Below are positions 34,282 through 43,056 of a stretch of 64,000 bases of DNA, one piece after another; the first letter of the stretch is position 1; each line of letters begins with the position of its first letter. The stretch is from Sulfurimonas sp. (GTDB lineage: Bacteria > Campylobacterota > Campylobacteria > Campylobacterales > Sulfurimonadaceae): assembly GCF_023228785.1 (NCBI RefSeq), contig NZ_JALOAN010000010.1, positions 1 through 64,000 of the forward strand, in the 5' to 3' direction. The notes below the pieces were generated by a model, which worked only from the letters and a program-made list of their open reading frames with translations, had not been told where the DNA came from and did not search any database. The position numbers and the translations under genes are program-made.

Positions 34282-34775
34282 TCTTTTATATATTTAGCAG
34301 TTAGTTTTTTGATCTTTTTATAGATCTTCTCAAAGTCAGTTGAGTAAATTCTTGTATTTGCTAAGGCTGTTATAAAGTTTGTATCCCTACTCCACCTTGG
34401 AACTAGATGCATATGAATATGTTCAGCTATCCCTGCACCACCTGCTTTTCCTAAGTTCATACCTATGTTTACACCCTTTGCACCCAAGCCCTCTTTTAAA
34501 AGCCTAACACCCTTTTGAGCTAAAAGACTCATATGTAACCATGTTGCCTCATCTAGATCTTCTAGTTTGTCAGTATGTTTGTGAGGGATGATCATAAAAT
34601 GCCCTGGAGTGTATGGGTATATATTCATAACCATAAAACAGTGTTCGTCTCTGTAAAGAACATGAGACTTTTTGTCCTCTTTTTTATGAGTGCTTATGTG
34701 ACAAAAAACACAGCCCTCTATCTTTTTACCAGCAATATAATCATCTCTCCATGGAGCATATAAAATATCTTTCAT
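34278..34775 (-). CDS. HIT family nucleotide-binding hydrolase
   Basis: A 165-residue histidine-triad protein with the catalytic HIHMHLVPRW motif, preceded by GVNIGMNLGKAGGAGIAEH. Two cysteines in GCVFCHI near residue 20 with His pairs could bind zinc, as in some HIT proteins. HIT enzymes hydrolyse nucleotide phosphoramidates or dinucleoside polyphosphates. The natural substrate is unknown. The repeat array 34800-35070 lies upstream of its start. Confidence 0.88.
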   Translation of the reverse strand: MKDILYAPWRDDYIAGKKIEGCVFCHISTHKKEDKKSHVLYRDEHCFMVMNIYPYTPGHFMIIPHKHTDKLEDLDEATWLHMSLLAQKGVRLLKEGLGAKGVNIGMNLGKAGGAGIAEHIHMHLVPRWSRDTNFITALANTRIYSTDFEKIYKKIKKLTAKYIKD

Positions 34776-34823
34776 CTTTATCTCTTTTTTTTAATATTGA
34801 ATGCTCTGAAAAATTATCAAATT

Positions 34824-35067
34824 GGATCCTGAATCAAGTTCAGGATGACGATTTTTTGGTTTAGCATGACGGTTTTTGGTTCAAGATGGCGGTTTTTTTG
34901 CTCAGGATGACACGTGCTGTCATTTCGTACTTAATAACGTGTTCCATCATTCCGTGCTTGACACACTCCATCATTCCGTGCTTGACACACTCCATCATTC
35001 CGTGCTTGACACACTCCGTCATTCCGTGCTTGACACACTCCGTCATTCCGTGCTTGACACGGAATCT
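34824..35067. repeat. Family-B palindromic repeat array between HIT and TRAP genes
   Basis: This 332-base intergenic stretch (34776-35107) holds one complete 27-nt family-B palindrome in plus orientation (34824-34850; stem ATCCTGAA/TTCAGGAT, core TCAAG, foot ATGACG), degenerate half-copies ending in ATGACG, ATGGCG and ATGACA (34870-34915), and one complete inverted palindrome at the far end (35041-35067; stem ATTCCGTG/CACGGAAT on the minus strand). Between them lies the 24-bp tandem array. No gene is credible here; short frames exist only because the repeat length is a multiple of three. Confidence 0.85.
34947..35066. repeat. Five tandem copies of a 24-bp half-palindrome
   Basis: Units start at 34947, 34971, 34995, 35019 and 35043. 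Each begins TCATTCCGTGCTTGACAC. The first four continue with ACTCC, so they lack the second stem arm; only the fifth continues with GGAATCT and completes the palindrome. Single-base differences (CCATCAT versus CCGTCAT) split the array into an older and a newer group. It looks like tandem amplification of a broken family-B unit. Confidence 0.9.
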
Positions 35068-35107
35068 AGCTTATAAATTAATCAGAAAGTTCTGTTATGT
35101 ATTTTAC

Positions 35108-36390
35108 CTAAACAAAAGCAAAAACCAAGTCTGGAAATAGCATAACAAGACCTATAGCCAAGAGTTGTAAAAGTATAAACGGGACAATTCCCCTGTAGAT
35201 CTCACTTGAACTCACACTATCTCCAGCCACACCTTTTAAAAAGAACAGTGAAAGTCCAAATGGAGGTGTAAGAAACGAAGCTTGTAAATTTAGTGCAATG
35301 AGGATCGCAAACCAGAGAGGATCTATGCCAAAACCCATCATAACAGGAACTAAAATTGGCACGATGATAAATGAGATCTCTATAAAGTCTATAAAAAAAC
35401 CAACCACAAAGATGATGAGCATCGAAATTGCTATAAAAAACCAAACATTTCCAATGTCTTCATGAAAAAACTCAACTATAGCGTCAGTCCCTCCAAGTTC
35501 GTTAAAAACAAGAGAAAAGGCAGTAGATGCTATGAGTATCATAAATATCATACCGCTAAGTTTTACACTTCCTAGCGATGCATATTTTAACATCTCAAAA
35601 TTTAGTGACTTGTTTATAAGACTTAAAATTATCGCCCCTATAACACCAAAAGCGGCTGACTCTGTAGGAGATGCAATACCTGCGAAGATACTCCCCAAAA
35701 CGGAGAACATTAAAAGAAGTGGTGGACTATAGAAAGAGTTATCTCTTTTGCTGAGACATTTTGAACTTCTTTTGGGATCGGAGCTAGATCTGGCGAAAAA
35801 TATGAACGGATCAATATATATGCGATATAAAGACAAACTAAAAGTGCTCCTGGCAAGACTGCTCCCATAAAGAGGTCACCAACACTAACACTCATAACAT
35901 CGCCTAAAATAATGAGAATAATGGAGGGCGGTATGATCTGTCCAAGCGTTCCAGAAGCCACAACAGTTCCTGATGCCAAAGACTTGTCATATCCAGCTTT
36001 TAACATAAGAGGAAGTGCTATAACACTCATCATAACTACAGAGGCGGAGACTATGCCAGTTGAAGCTGCGAGCATCGCGCCGACTAAAACCACACTAACA
36101 GCCAAACCTCCACGAACTCCACGAAACAAAGCACTCATAGAGATCAAAAGTCTCTCAGCCATTTTTGACTTCTCTAAAATAAGCCCCATGGCAATAAAGA
36201 GCGGAACTGCCATAAGCGTTGAATTGCTCATGATCCCATAGATCCGAAGAGCCAAAATATCGAAGATTCCAAAACCTAGCTCTGGTATGAAAAAAGCAAA
36301 AACTATAGCCACACTTCCAAAAACAAAAGCTACTGGAATACCCACAAGTAAAAGTGCTAAGACAACTACAAATATAAAAATAGCCATCAT
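35108..36390 (-). pseudogene. dctM: TRAP transporter large permease DctM, frameshifted
   Basis: Two overlapping frames encode one DctM protein. The first (36390 to 35713, 226 codons) gives the N-terminal half with ASTGIVSASVVMMSVIALPL and GTLGQIIPPSI; the second supplies the rest from about 35735, beginning SPPLLLMFSVLG, with GSIFAGIASPTESAAFG, to the stop at 35108. Joined near 35730-35740 they give about 425 residues, the normal DctM length. The shift is equivalent to loss of one base. No slippery heptamer is present, so programmed frameshifting is unlikely. DctM is the proton- or sodium-coupled permease for periplasmic-binding-protein-captured acids. No dctP is nearby. A sequencing error is possible. 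Confidence 0.82.
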
Positions 36391-36878
36391 AGCGTTACAG
36401 CTTCTTCTTTTAAGCTTTTTATATTTTTGTACGCATCGTTAATTGCCACAAGAGCCAAAAAAGCAAATGAGATTGGAAGAAGTGACTTCACTAAAAACCT
36501 ATATTCCAAGCCTCCAGGATTTGAAGAAGCTTCATTTTGAGCAAAACTAAGAGCTACAAAATCAACTCCTATATAGACTATCATACAAGAAAAAGGAAGC
36601 ACAAAAAAGATTGAAGAGATGATGTTTATAATGGTTTTTTTCTTCTTTGAGTAAGAGGCGTAAAATATATCTACTCGAACATGAGCATTCTCTTTTAAAG
36701 TGTAGGCGATTCCAAAGAGAATAACCACATCAAAAAGATGCCACTCCAACTCTTGAAGTGCTACAGATCCACCTGAGAAAATATAGCGAGCAGTAGCATC
36801 ATAGACTATAAGTAGCACCAAGATAGCCAAGATAGAAGCCGTAAAATACCCTAAATACTTTATGCTTTTATCTATCAT
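36387..36878 (-). CDS. dctQ: TRAP transporter small permease DctQ
   Basis: A 163-residue membrane protein with four helices. YDATARYIFSGGSVALQELEW and ENAHVRVDIFY are the DctQ signatures, where the conserved E-L-x-W segment contacts DctM. It overlaps the dctM start by 4 bases (ATGA). The gene is intact although its partner permease gene is frameshifted, which suggests the permease lesion is recent or a sequence error. Confidence 0.88.
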   Translation of the reverse strand: MIDKSIKYLGYFTASILAILVLLIVYDATARYIFSGGSVALQELEWHLFDVVILFGIAYTLKENAHVRVDIFYASYSKKKKTIINIISSIFFVLPFSCMIVYIGVDFVALSFAQNEASSNPGGLEYRFLVKSLLPISFAFLALVAINDAYKNIKSLKEEAVTL

Positions 36879-36880
36879 TT

Positions 36881-38323
36881 TTATATAAAATTAGGTGCAT
36901 CATTAGCAAAAAGTATGATGTCTCCTGACGCAGTTTGAGATGCTAATAGATCTTGGATCTTTGACTTGTCGCTTAGCATGATTTTCTTTTTAACATTTAT
37001 GTTTTTCTCAAAGAGTTTTGCGTTTAGTGCGCCTGTGACAATGACTATGTCAAAAACTCTGTTTATCTCTTTAATTAGCTCTAAATTCAACTCTTCACTG
37101 CTCTCAACAAGACCTGGAGTTACTATAACTTTTCTTCCGCTATGAAGTGAACATAGTCTGATGCTTTCTTTCATTCCATCTATGTTTCCATTATATCCAT
37201 CATCTAGGATGATTTTTCCGCCTGCTACTATCTTTTGTAGTCTATGTTGTACTGGATCTAGCTTTGCTACAGCTTTAACTATCTCTTCTTGACTTAGTCC
37301 AAAAGTCTTAGCAATTTGTACAGCTACTTCTATGTTGTTTGCTTGAAATGATCCTAGTACATTAGTGTGAAGTTTTAAGACTTCATCATCTAATTTCATC
37401 CGAAATGTAGTTCCTTCAAGAGTTGCCTCCACCTTTGAGATCCCATCACCAAAAAAAGTGACTCTCTCATGTGGTTCATCTGTTACAGAGTTGTGTATGT
37501 AAGCCTTTTTAAGTCTAGGAGATTGCATGATCTCAAGCTTAGTAGCTATAATGTTTTTTAAAGATTTAAAGTACTCTATATGAGCTTCTCCAACTTTGCC
37601 AACAACTACAACTTGAGGCTCTAAAAAGCTTGTTATCTCAAAGATATCCCCAATCTCTCTAGCTCCAGCTTCACAGATATAAACTTCTGTATCATCTGGT
37701 AGTGACTCATTTACATCACGCATGATGCCACCTATTGTATTTACACTTCTTGGAGTTGCATGGACTCTATACTTTTGTGAGAGTATCTGAGTTACAAAGT
37801 TTTTTATGCTTGTTTTTCCATAACTTCCCGTAATACAAATAACTTCTAGATCTTTTATAGAGTTTAACTTCTTTTTTGCTTCTTTATAAAATGCCATAAA
37901 AAGAAACTTCTCTATCACGACACTACCGATATAAGCAAGTGCTAAAGGCATAATAACGCCATAAACTTCACAAGCGTCTTTTAGTGTACAAAGTACATTT
38001 TGAAAAAGAGTCAAAGAGACCAATAGTATAAGAAATCTTTTAACGCGCCATGTAAGAACAAGCTGTTTATCTAACTTTTTATGCCAAACAAATGTTGCAG
38101 GAAGAAGTGCGAAATAAAAGAAGATTGGGAAAAACTGAGCTGTTGTATAGTAAGCAATAAATGGAACTAAAAAGTAGATAATATGCCAGTGTGGTTTGTG
38201 ATGTTTGAGTACTACTCTTGAGAGTTTATAATCATACCATTGCAGGTTTGTTATAAGATACCAACCCAAAGTTGTAACAAGCAAAACATTTGTGACAAAG
38301 GTTAAAAGTAACATAAAGTCCAT
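36881..38323 (-). CDS. murF: Membrane-anchored MurF-type Mur ligase
   Basis: A 480-residue Mur ligase that adds D-Ala-D-Ala to UDP-MurNAc-tripeptide. The ATP loop is TGSYGKTS (about residues 164-171), followed by EAGAREIGDI and HRLQKI/DDGYNGN, the central and C-terminal MurF motifs. The usual N-terminal UDP-binding domain is replaced by about 145 residues with several transmembrane helices, the known form in Campylobacterota, which tethers the enzyme to the inner membrane. It shares a run with the hydrolase and ddl genes (one-base overlaps), matching the substrate made by Ddl. Confidence 0.88.
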   Translation of the reverse strand: MDFMLLLTFVTNVLLVTTLGWYLITNLQWYDYKLSRVVLKHHKPHWHIIYFLVPFIAYYTTAQFFPIFFYFALLPATFVWHKKLDKQLVLTWRVKRFLILLVSLTLFQNVLCTLKDACEVYGVIMPLALAYIGSVVIEKFLFMAFYKEAKKKLNSIKDLEVICITGSYGKTSIKNFVTQILSQKYRVHATPRSVNTIGGIMRDVNESLPDDTEVYICEAGAREIGDIFEITSFLEPQVVVVGKVGEAHIEYFKSLKNIIATKLEIMQSPRLKKAYIHNSVTDEPHERVTFFGDGISKVEATLEGTTFRMKLDDEVLKLHTNVLGSFQANNIEVAVQIAKTFGLSQEEIVKAVAKLDPVQHRLQKIVAGGKIILDDGYNGNIDGMKESIRLCSLHSGRKVIVTPGLVESSEELNLELIKEINRVFDIVIVTGALNAKLFEKNINVKKKIMLSDKSKIQDLLASQTASGDIILFANDAPNFI

Positions 38324-39060
38324 TATTTATGCTCCAAAGTTTGTAAAAAAACATTTTCAATCTCTTGTGATACTTCTTTTGCATGTTTCATAAAAAAGTA
38401 GTGATCACCATCATATATTTTTAGAGTTGAATCACTTAATAGCTTTTGCATTGTGTGAGCAATACTAAGTGGAGTAGCTGTGTCTTTATCTCCCCAACAT
38501 AGAAGTGTCTTTGCATTACTAGATCTAAAGTCATCACTTAGATCTTCGTCTACTACATTTTTAAAAGTCTGATACATCGGCTCACTAAGACTCTTTGCAT
38601 CCTCAGCCACAAAAAGTGATCGAAGCTTTTTAAGTCCTAAGAGTTTAAAGAGTTTATATATAGCAATCTTTGCTTGTATCTTTAATGGTTTAGCTACTCT
38701 AATCCCAGTGCTTCCAACAAGAACAAGAACCTTAGGCTCAAGCAAAAGTGCTACCTTTCCACCAAAAGAGTGACCTAATATGATATCTTTTGAAGCGTTT
38801 ATATGAATCATAAAAAGTTCAACTATTCTTGCATAGTCTTTAGTTTCAAGTGCAACACTAGAGGTACTCTTACCAAATCCTGGCAGATCTATATAGATAT
38901 GACGAAAGGTGTCCATATAAGGTGCAAATGAGCCTTTCATTAGCTCTTTATTACTCCCCCAACCAGGTAAGATTATCAAATCAATTGGTGCTTCAGGGTT
39001 AAGTATCTCATAACTTATATCAAAAGTGTGCTGATTGTACTGCAAGGACTTTAGAGCCAT
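38323..39060 (-). CDS. Alpha/beta hydrolase
   Basis: A 245-residue alpha/beta hydrolase. The nucleophile elbow is GHSFGG (about residue 97), with LLPGWGSNKELM at the oxyanion strand, CWGDKDTATP for the catalytic acid and GDHYFFMKH for the histidine. The substrate is unknown. One-base overlaps join it to ddl and murF, so it may act on envelope precursors, but the family is too broad to say. Confidence 0.82.
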   Translation of the reverse strand: MALKSLQYNQHTFDISYEILNPEAPIDLIILPGWGSNKELMKGSFAPYMDTFRHIYIDLPGFGKSTSSVALETKDYARIVELFMIHINASKDIILGHSFGGKVALLLEPKVLVLVGSTGIRVAKPLKIQAKIAIYKLFKLLGLKKLRSLFVAEDAKSLSEPMYQTFKNVVDEDLSDDFRSSNAKTLLCWGDKDTATPLSIAHTMQKLLSDSTLKIYDGDHYFFMKHAKEVSQEIENVFLQTLEHK

Positions 39061-40097
39061 TATTTACCTTTTGCCTTAGATATGGAATGAATATAATCGT
39101 AGTTTGTTTTTGCTCTTCTTTGAGTTGGAAGTGATGAGGCAAGAAGTTCTAGTGAGGCTTCAAAATCATTAAAAAGGTAGTTAGCCATAGATCCTGGAAT
39201 TGGGTTTATCTCGTTTAAATATACTTCTGAGTTTAAAACAAAAAAGTCACATCTAATAAGCGCACCCTCAAAAAGGTTTTTGTAGATCTTCTCAAAAGTT
39301 GATTTTAATTTCATCTCAATATTTGAGTTAAGTTCTGCTTTTGATACACTCTCTGAGCGAGAAAAATCCATATATTTTTTCTCAAAATCTAAAAATTCAT
39401 TTTTTTGAGGTTCTTCTATTATAGAGAAATGGAACTCTCCTTTTGCCATAAAACCAGCTAAGTTATACTCTTTTATACCACACATAAAAGGTTCGATAAT
39501 AACTGACTTATCAAATTCAAAAGCGACATCTAAAGCGTAGTCTAACTCGCTCTCTTCTTTTACAATACTAACACCGATGGAGCTTCCAAGTCTTGCTGGT
39601 TTTACGATGATTGGGTAACTCATATTTATGTTTTTATGTTCATTTGATGAGAGGACTTCATACTCTATAGTTTTTATCTTTTTAGCTGCACAAAGCCATT
39701 TTGTGTATCTCTTATCATAAGAAAAAACACTTGAATCTACTCTAGGACCAATATATTTTATATCATAAAAATCAAGCAAAGAAGCGATAGTTCCATCTTC
39801 TCCATCAGCTCCATGGATAAGGTTTAAAACAACACCGGCATGCTTAGTTGAACCAAACATACTCTTTTGTTCAAAATAGCCATTTGTAAGACTTACTTGT
39901 GGCATATTTTTATGTTCACCTTTAGAAAATGTGTTAGCCTTCATCTTTGATGAATCTATGAGATAAAACTTATGATCTTGATCACAAAATATAAAACTTA
40001 ACTCATAAGTTGATAGTTTTTCTCTTAAAGTTATAGCACTTACTATGCTAATTTCATGTTCAAAACTAGCCCCGCCAAATAATATTGTTAATTTCAA
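39060..40097 (-). CDS. ddl: D-alanine--D-alanine ligase
   Basis: A 345-residue ATP-grasp ligase joining two D-alanines for peptidoglycan. FGGASFEHEISIVSA is the first substrate strand, KPARLGSSIGVSIV the ATP-binding grasp loop, and EINPIPGSMANYLF the metal-binding C-terminal motif with Glu and Asn. The length fits Ddl of Campylobacterota. It lies between the ArsC/Spx-like gene (4-base overlap) and the hydrolase and murF genes. Confidence 0.95.
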   Translation of the reverse strand: MKLTILFGGASFEHEISIVSAITLREKLSTYELSFIFCDQDHKFYLIDSSKMKANTFSKGEHKNMPQVSLTNGYFEQKSMFGSTKHAGVVLNLIHGADGEDGTIASLLDFYDIKYIGPRVDSSVFSYDKRYTKWLCAAKKIKTIEYEVLSSNEHKNINMSYPIIVKPARLGSSIGVSIVKEESELDYALDVAFEFDKSVIIEPFMCGIKEYNLAGFMAKGEFHFSIIEEPQKNEFLDFEKKYMDFSRSESVSKAELNSNIEMKLKSTFEKIYKNLFEGALIRCDFFVLNSEVYLNEINPIPGSMANYLFNDFEASLELLASSLPTQRRAKTNYDYIHSISKAKGK

Positions 40098-40429
40098 AAT
40101 ATTTCCTTGTATTTTTCTTCATCCCAGCCAACAATAACACCATCTTTATACTCGATGATAGGTCTTTTAAAAAGCATATTTTCTTTACAAAGCCACTCTC
40201 TTTTTGCATCTGCATCAAGATTTAGATCTTTAAGTTTTAGGGTTCTATATTTTGTACCACGGCTGTTAAAAAGTGTATCAATATCTTCGTGTTTAAGCCA
40301 ATAATCTAGCTCTTTGCAGCCTACAGAAACTTTTTTAAAATCAACAAATTCTACTTCAATATCGTTGTCTTTAAAGAACTTTCTCGCACTTCTAACACTA
40401 CCACAAGTTGGTATGCCATATAGTTTCAT
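40094..40429 (-). CDS. ArsC/Spx family protein
   Basis: A 111-residue thioredoxin-fold protein. Cys9 in PTCGSVRSARKF is the single redox cysteine, and KDNDIEVEFVDFKK and NSRGTKYRTL are standard for the ArsC/Spx/YffB family. It lacks the second CxxC cysteine of Spx and the surrounding R-x-S arsenate site is partial, so glutathione-type (YffB-like) reduction of an unknown substrate is more likely than arsenate reduction. It overlaps the start of ddl by 4 bases. Confidence 0.82.
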   Translation of the reverse strand: MKLYGIPTCGSVRSARKFFKDNDIEVEFVDFKKVSVGCKELDYWLKHEDIDTLFNSRGTKYRTLKLKDLNLDADAKREWLCKENMLFKRPIIEYKDGVIVGWDEEKYKEIF

Positions 40430-40466
40430 AGTTATAAATCCTTGTTTTAAAACCCGAATTATAGCA

Positions 40467-41033
40467 TTAAATAGTTTGAAGTAGTTTTAGAGCTTCTTTA
40501 ACAAGTAGTGAAGTATCTTCGCTAGAGCATGAACTAAGTGCTTTGGAGATTTTATCTTTTTTAAATCCTAGCGCTTGGAGTGCCTCACTAGCTTCATTGA
40601 AGGCTTTAGTTTTTGGAACTTGTTCTGATGACATAAGTTCTGCATCAAATCCACTAAGCTCTACTAAAATACGCCCTGCACTCTTAGGTCCAATGCCCGG
40701 GACTTTTTTTACGCCATTTATATCTTTGTTGTTTACAAGAGTTGCAAATTGATTTGGAGTGTAGGTTGAACAGATCGCAGTTGCGACTTTAGGTCCAACT
40801 CCGCTTATTTTTATAAGCCTTTCAAACATCTTCTTCTCTGCCATATCTAAAAATCCAAAAAGAAGTTGTGCATCTTCACGAACTATGTGTCTTGTAAATA
40901 GTTTTGTTTCATCATTACCTATTGCTGAGAAAGTGTGAAGAGAGATAAAAACTTCATAAACTACTCCGCCTACATCGATATGAACCAAACTCGGCTCTTT
41001 ATGTACGATACTTCCGCTTAAACCTACTATCAT
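40467..41033 (-). CDS. ruvA: Holliday junction DNA helicase subunit RuvA
   Basis: A 188-residue RuvA. Domain I opens MIVGLSGSIV; two helix-hairpin-helix motifs are ISGVGPKVATAI and VPGIGPKSAGRI; a flexible linker leads to the RuvB-contacting domain III (ASEALQALGFKKDKISKAL). The tetramer holds the junction in a square-planar form for branch migration. It starts directly after the FapA-like gene. Confidence 0.96.
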   Translation of the reverse strand: MIVGLSGSIVHKEPSLVHIDVGGVVYEVFISLHTFSAIGNDETKLFTRHIVREDAQLLFGFLDMAEKKMFERLIKISGVGPKVATAICSTYTPNQFATLVNNKDINGVKKVPGIGPKSAGRILVELSGFDAELMSSEQVPKTKAFNEASEALQALGFKKDKISKALSSCSSEDTSLLVKEALKLLQTI

Positions 41034-42941
41034 CTACTCTTTTACCGCCTCTATTTTATATATTCCATCGTCTGATTCTACTATTGCAAATATTTTATCA
41101 GGTGAGCCCTCAGCTGGTTTAAAAGCAACTTCTATTGGTGGATCTACTAACCTAAATATAATCTCATTGTGTCCCACCCATCTGTCTCTGTTTATAATTC
41201 TTGCATTAAAAATATTATCTTGAAAAGATGCAGTTTTTGTTGTTAAGAGAGCTAAATAATCTTTTTTGGATGAGTATTCTTTTTTGATCTTAACTAGATG
41301 TTCTTTTGCTTTTTTAAACTTGTTATACTGTTTTACGAAAGAAGATGGCATCTTTACATTGTTCTTTTTATAATGAACAAGTCGTCGTCTTACATCATCA
41401 AAACTGGCTTTATTCTTTTGAACTACCTCTGTATATTGTTCTATCTCTTGCTTTATGCTTTTTACATTTTTTTCTAACTTTGAAATATCTTCTTTATTTT
41501 GCTTAAGACCTTCTTTAACAGACCCCTTAAGCAGTGGATCTATCGTAAAAATATTTTCACTACCTTGAAGTTTTTTAATCTCTATAAATCTTGATGCAGT
41601 CGCATTAACATAAGAGCCACAACTTTGTATAGTTATCTCTTTTGCTCTTATGTTTCCGCCTACACTTTGAACAATATCAACAACTTCTGCATCAACTTCT
41701 CCATGTTCTAGTCTTGTTATATAAACTTTTTTACCAAAAGCCTTTCCCTTATGAACATTTATGCGTAGGTCATCTGCTTTTACACTCGCAGTTTTGTGGG
41801 TTTGTCCACCAACTCTTGCCTTTACTGCTATAACTTGAGCGTTTGGTCCAACATTTCCTTCTATCTCTATCTCACTGACTTCAACTTTCATACCAGTTCC
41901 AATAGCATCTTTCATAACATCACTCTCTGTAACACTAATGCTTACATCAGAGTCAAGACCAGCTGAGATATTACCAGTAGATTTAAAACTAATCTCATCT
42001 ACATCTATGTCAGATTTTATAGTATAAGAATTTCCATCCAAAACAACATATCCATTCTCAACAGCTTTATATTCTATTTTAGAATCACTATTTATTACTT
42101 CAATGGTATTGTCCGTGCTGAAATTTGGAGTGTTTGATTCTAGAGGTTCTCTTGGGTCTAAAAACTCACCTCTACAGTTTCGTCCAGCTTTTCCTTTTTT
42201 TGCTTTTATATACTCTATAAGAAGTTCACCTTTTTTAACACTCTTTATAAAGCCTCTATTTGCGTAGTTTACCTTCTCTTGTTCACCGACTTTTTGTTTT
42301 TTTTCATAATGAAGTATCAAAGCATCATTTTGTGTAAGTATAGGTTCATAAGACTCTGCCACAAGGTGCATTTCACTTTTTTCATACTTTGCACTTTCTT
42401 GAACTCTAACATAAGCTGCTATTTTTGAGACAACATTTTCAACCATAGAATCAAAAACTTTTATAAGAATGTTTGCACGAACTTTACTCTTGTCTATAAG
42501 AGTACGCAGATCTTGTTCAAGATTTTTGTTATATGAGAGTTGTGAGTCTTCTTTTATGCTTAGATAAACTTTACACTTAGTAGCATTAGCACCTATTGCT
42601 AGATGAAAATCTTGGTATGGATCGTTTGGTAGTTTAGAAAAAACTTCGATCTCGTACATCTGTTTTATACCAAAGTATTTGTTGAGTAGGTTTTTTTCAG
42701 TTAGTAGAGTTTCTAGTTCGCCATCAGTAGCTTCTTCCCAATCAACTTCTTCATTCTCTTTGTTTACTCTTGTGTATGTTTGAACATCTAACACATTAAA
42801 ATCAATAGAGTGAATATTTACATCATTACTTTTTGCAATAGAGATGAGCTCTTTTGCAACGTTTTGTGTTCGCACAACGGTTGGGCGAATTTTAGTTTGT
42901 GATGATTGAGTATCTTTTTTGCCTAAAGCAAAGATTGCCAT
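41034..42941 (-). CDS. FapA (DUF342) family protein
   Basis: A 635-residue cytoplasmic protein. About 200-460 is a right-handed beta-helix of the FapA family, with KAKKGKAGRNCRGEFLD and KARVGGQTHKTASVKADDL; the last 120 residues after a coiled coil (about 480-565) end in a small beta domain. Vibrio FapA polarises flagella; in Campylobacterota such proteins are widespread but uncharacterised. The N-terminal 190 residues resemble the extended KH-like region of FapA. It is the first gene of the run down to murF and is divergent from murJ. Confidence 0.78.
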   Translation of the reverse strand: MAIFALGKKDTQSSQTKIRPTVVRTQNVAKELISIAKSNDVNIHSIDFNVLDVQTYTRVNKENEEVDWEEATDGELETLLTEKNLLNKYFGIKQMYEIEVFSKLPNDPYQDFHLAIGANATKCKVYLSIKEDSQLSYNKNLEQDLRTLIDKSKVRANILIKVFDSMVENVVSKIAAYVRVQESAKYEKSEMHLVAESYEPILTQNDALILHYEKKQKVGEQEKVNYANRGFIKSVKKGELLIEYIKAKKGKAGRNCRGEFLDPREPLESNTPNFSTDNTIEVINSDSKIEYKAVENGYVVLDGNSYTIKSDIDVDEISFKSTGNISAGLDSDVSISVTESDVMKDAIGTGMKVEVSEIEIEGNVGPNAQVIAVKARVGGQTHKTASVKADDLRINVHKGKAFGKKVYITRLEHGEVDAEVVDIVQSVGGNIRAKEITIQSCGSYVNATASRFIEIKKLQGSENIFTIDPLLKGSVKEGLKQNKEDISKLEKNVKSIKQEIEQYTEVVQKNKASFDDVRRRLVHYKKNNVKMPSSFVKQYNKFKKAKEHLVKIKKEYSSKKDYLALLTTKTASFQDNIFNARIINRDRWVGHNEIIFRLVDPPIEVAFKPAEGSPDKIFAIVESDDGIYKIEAVKE

Positions 42942-43056
42942 AACTACCTACCAAATAATTTTTATAATATATTTTAATCTAATCTTTGTTAAACTTTCGT
43001 AAATTTAACACAATATCGGCAAATTTGCGACAATTTTGAGACAAAGTAGACTTTTT

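Noticed and set aside
34947..35066. CRISPR-like appearance of regularly spaced repeats
   Set aside because: Units are adjacent with no unique spacers, and no cas gene is present.
34861..35140. Short reading frames on both strands across the 24-bp repeats (for example a protein repeating M-x-E-C-V-K-H-G)
   Set aside because: They stay open only because the repeat length is a multiple of three; no ribosome site, no family, and the DNA is a palindrome array.
35700..35760. Programmed -1 frameshift in dctM
   Set aside because: No X-XXY-YYZ slippery heptamer or strong downstream structure in the zero frame at the junction.
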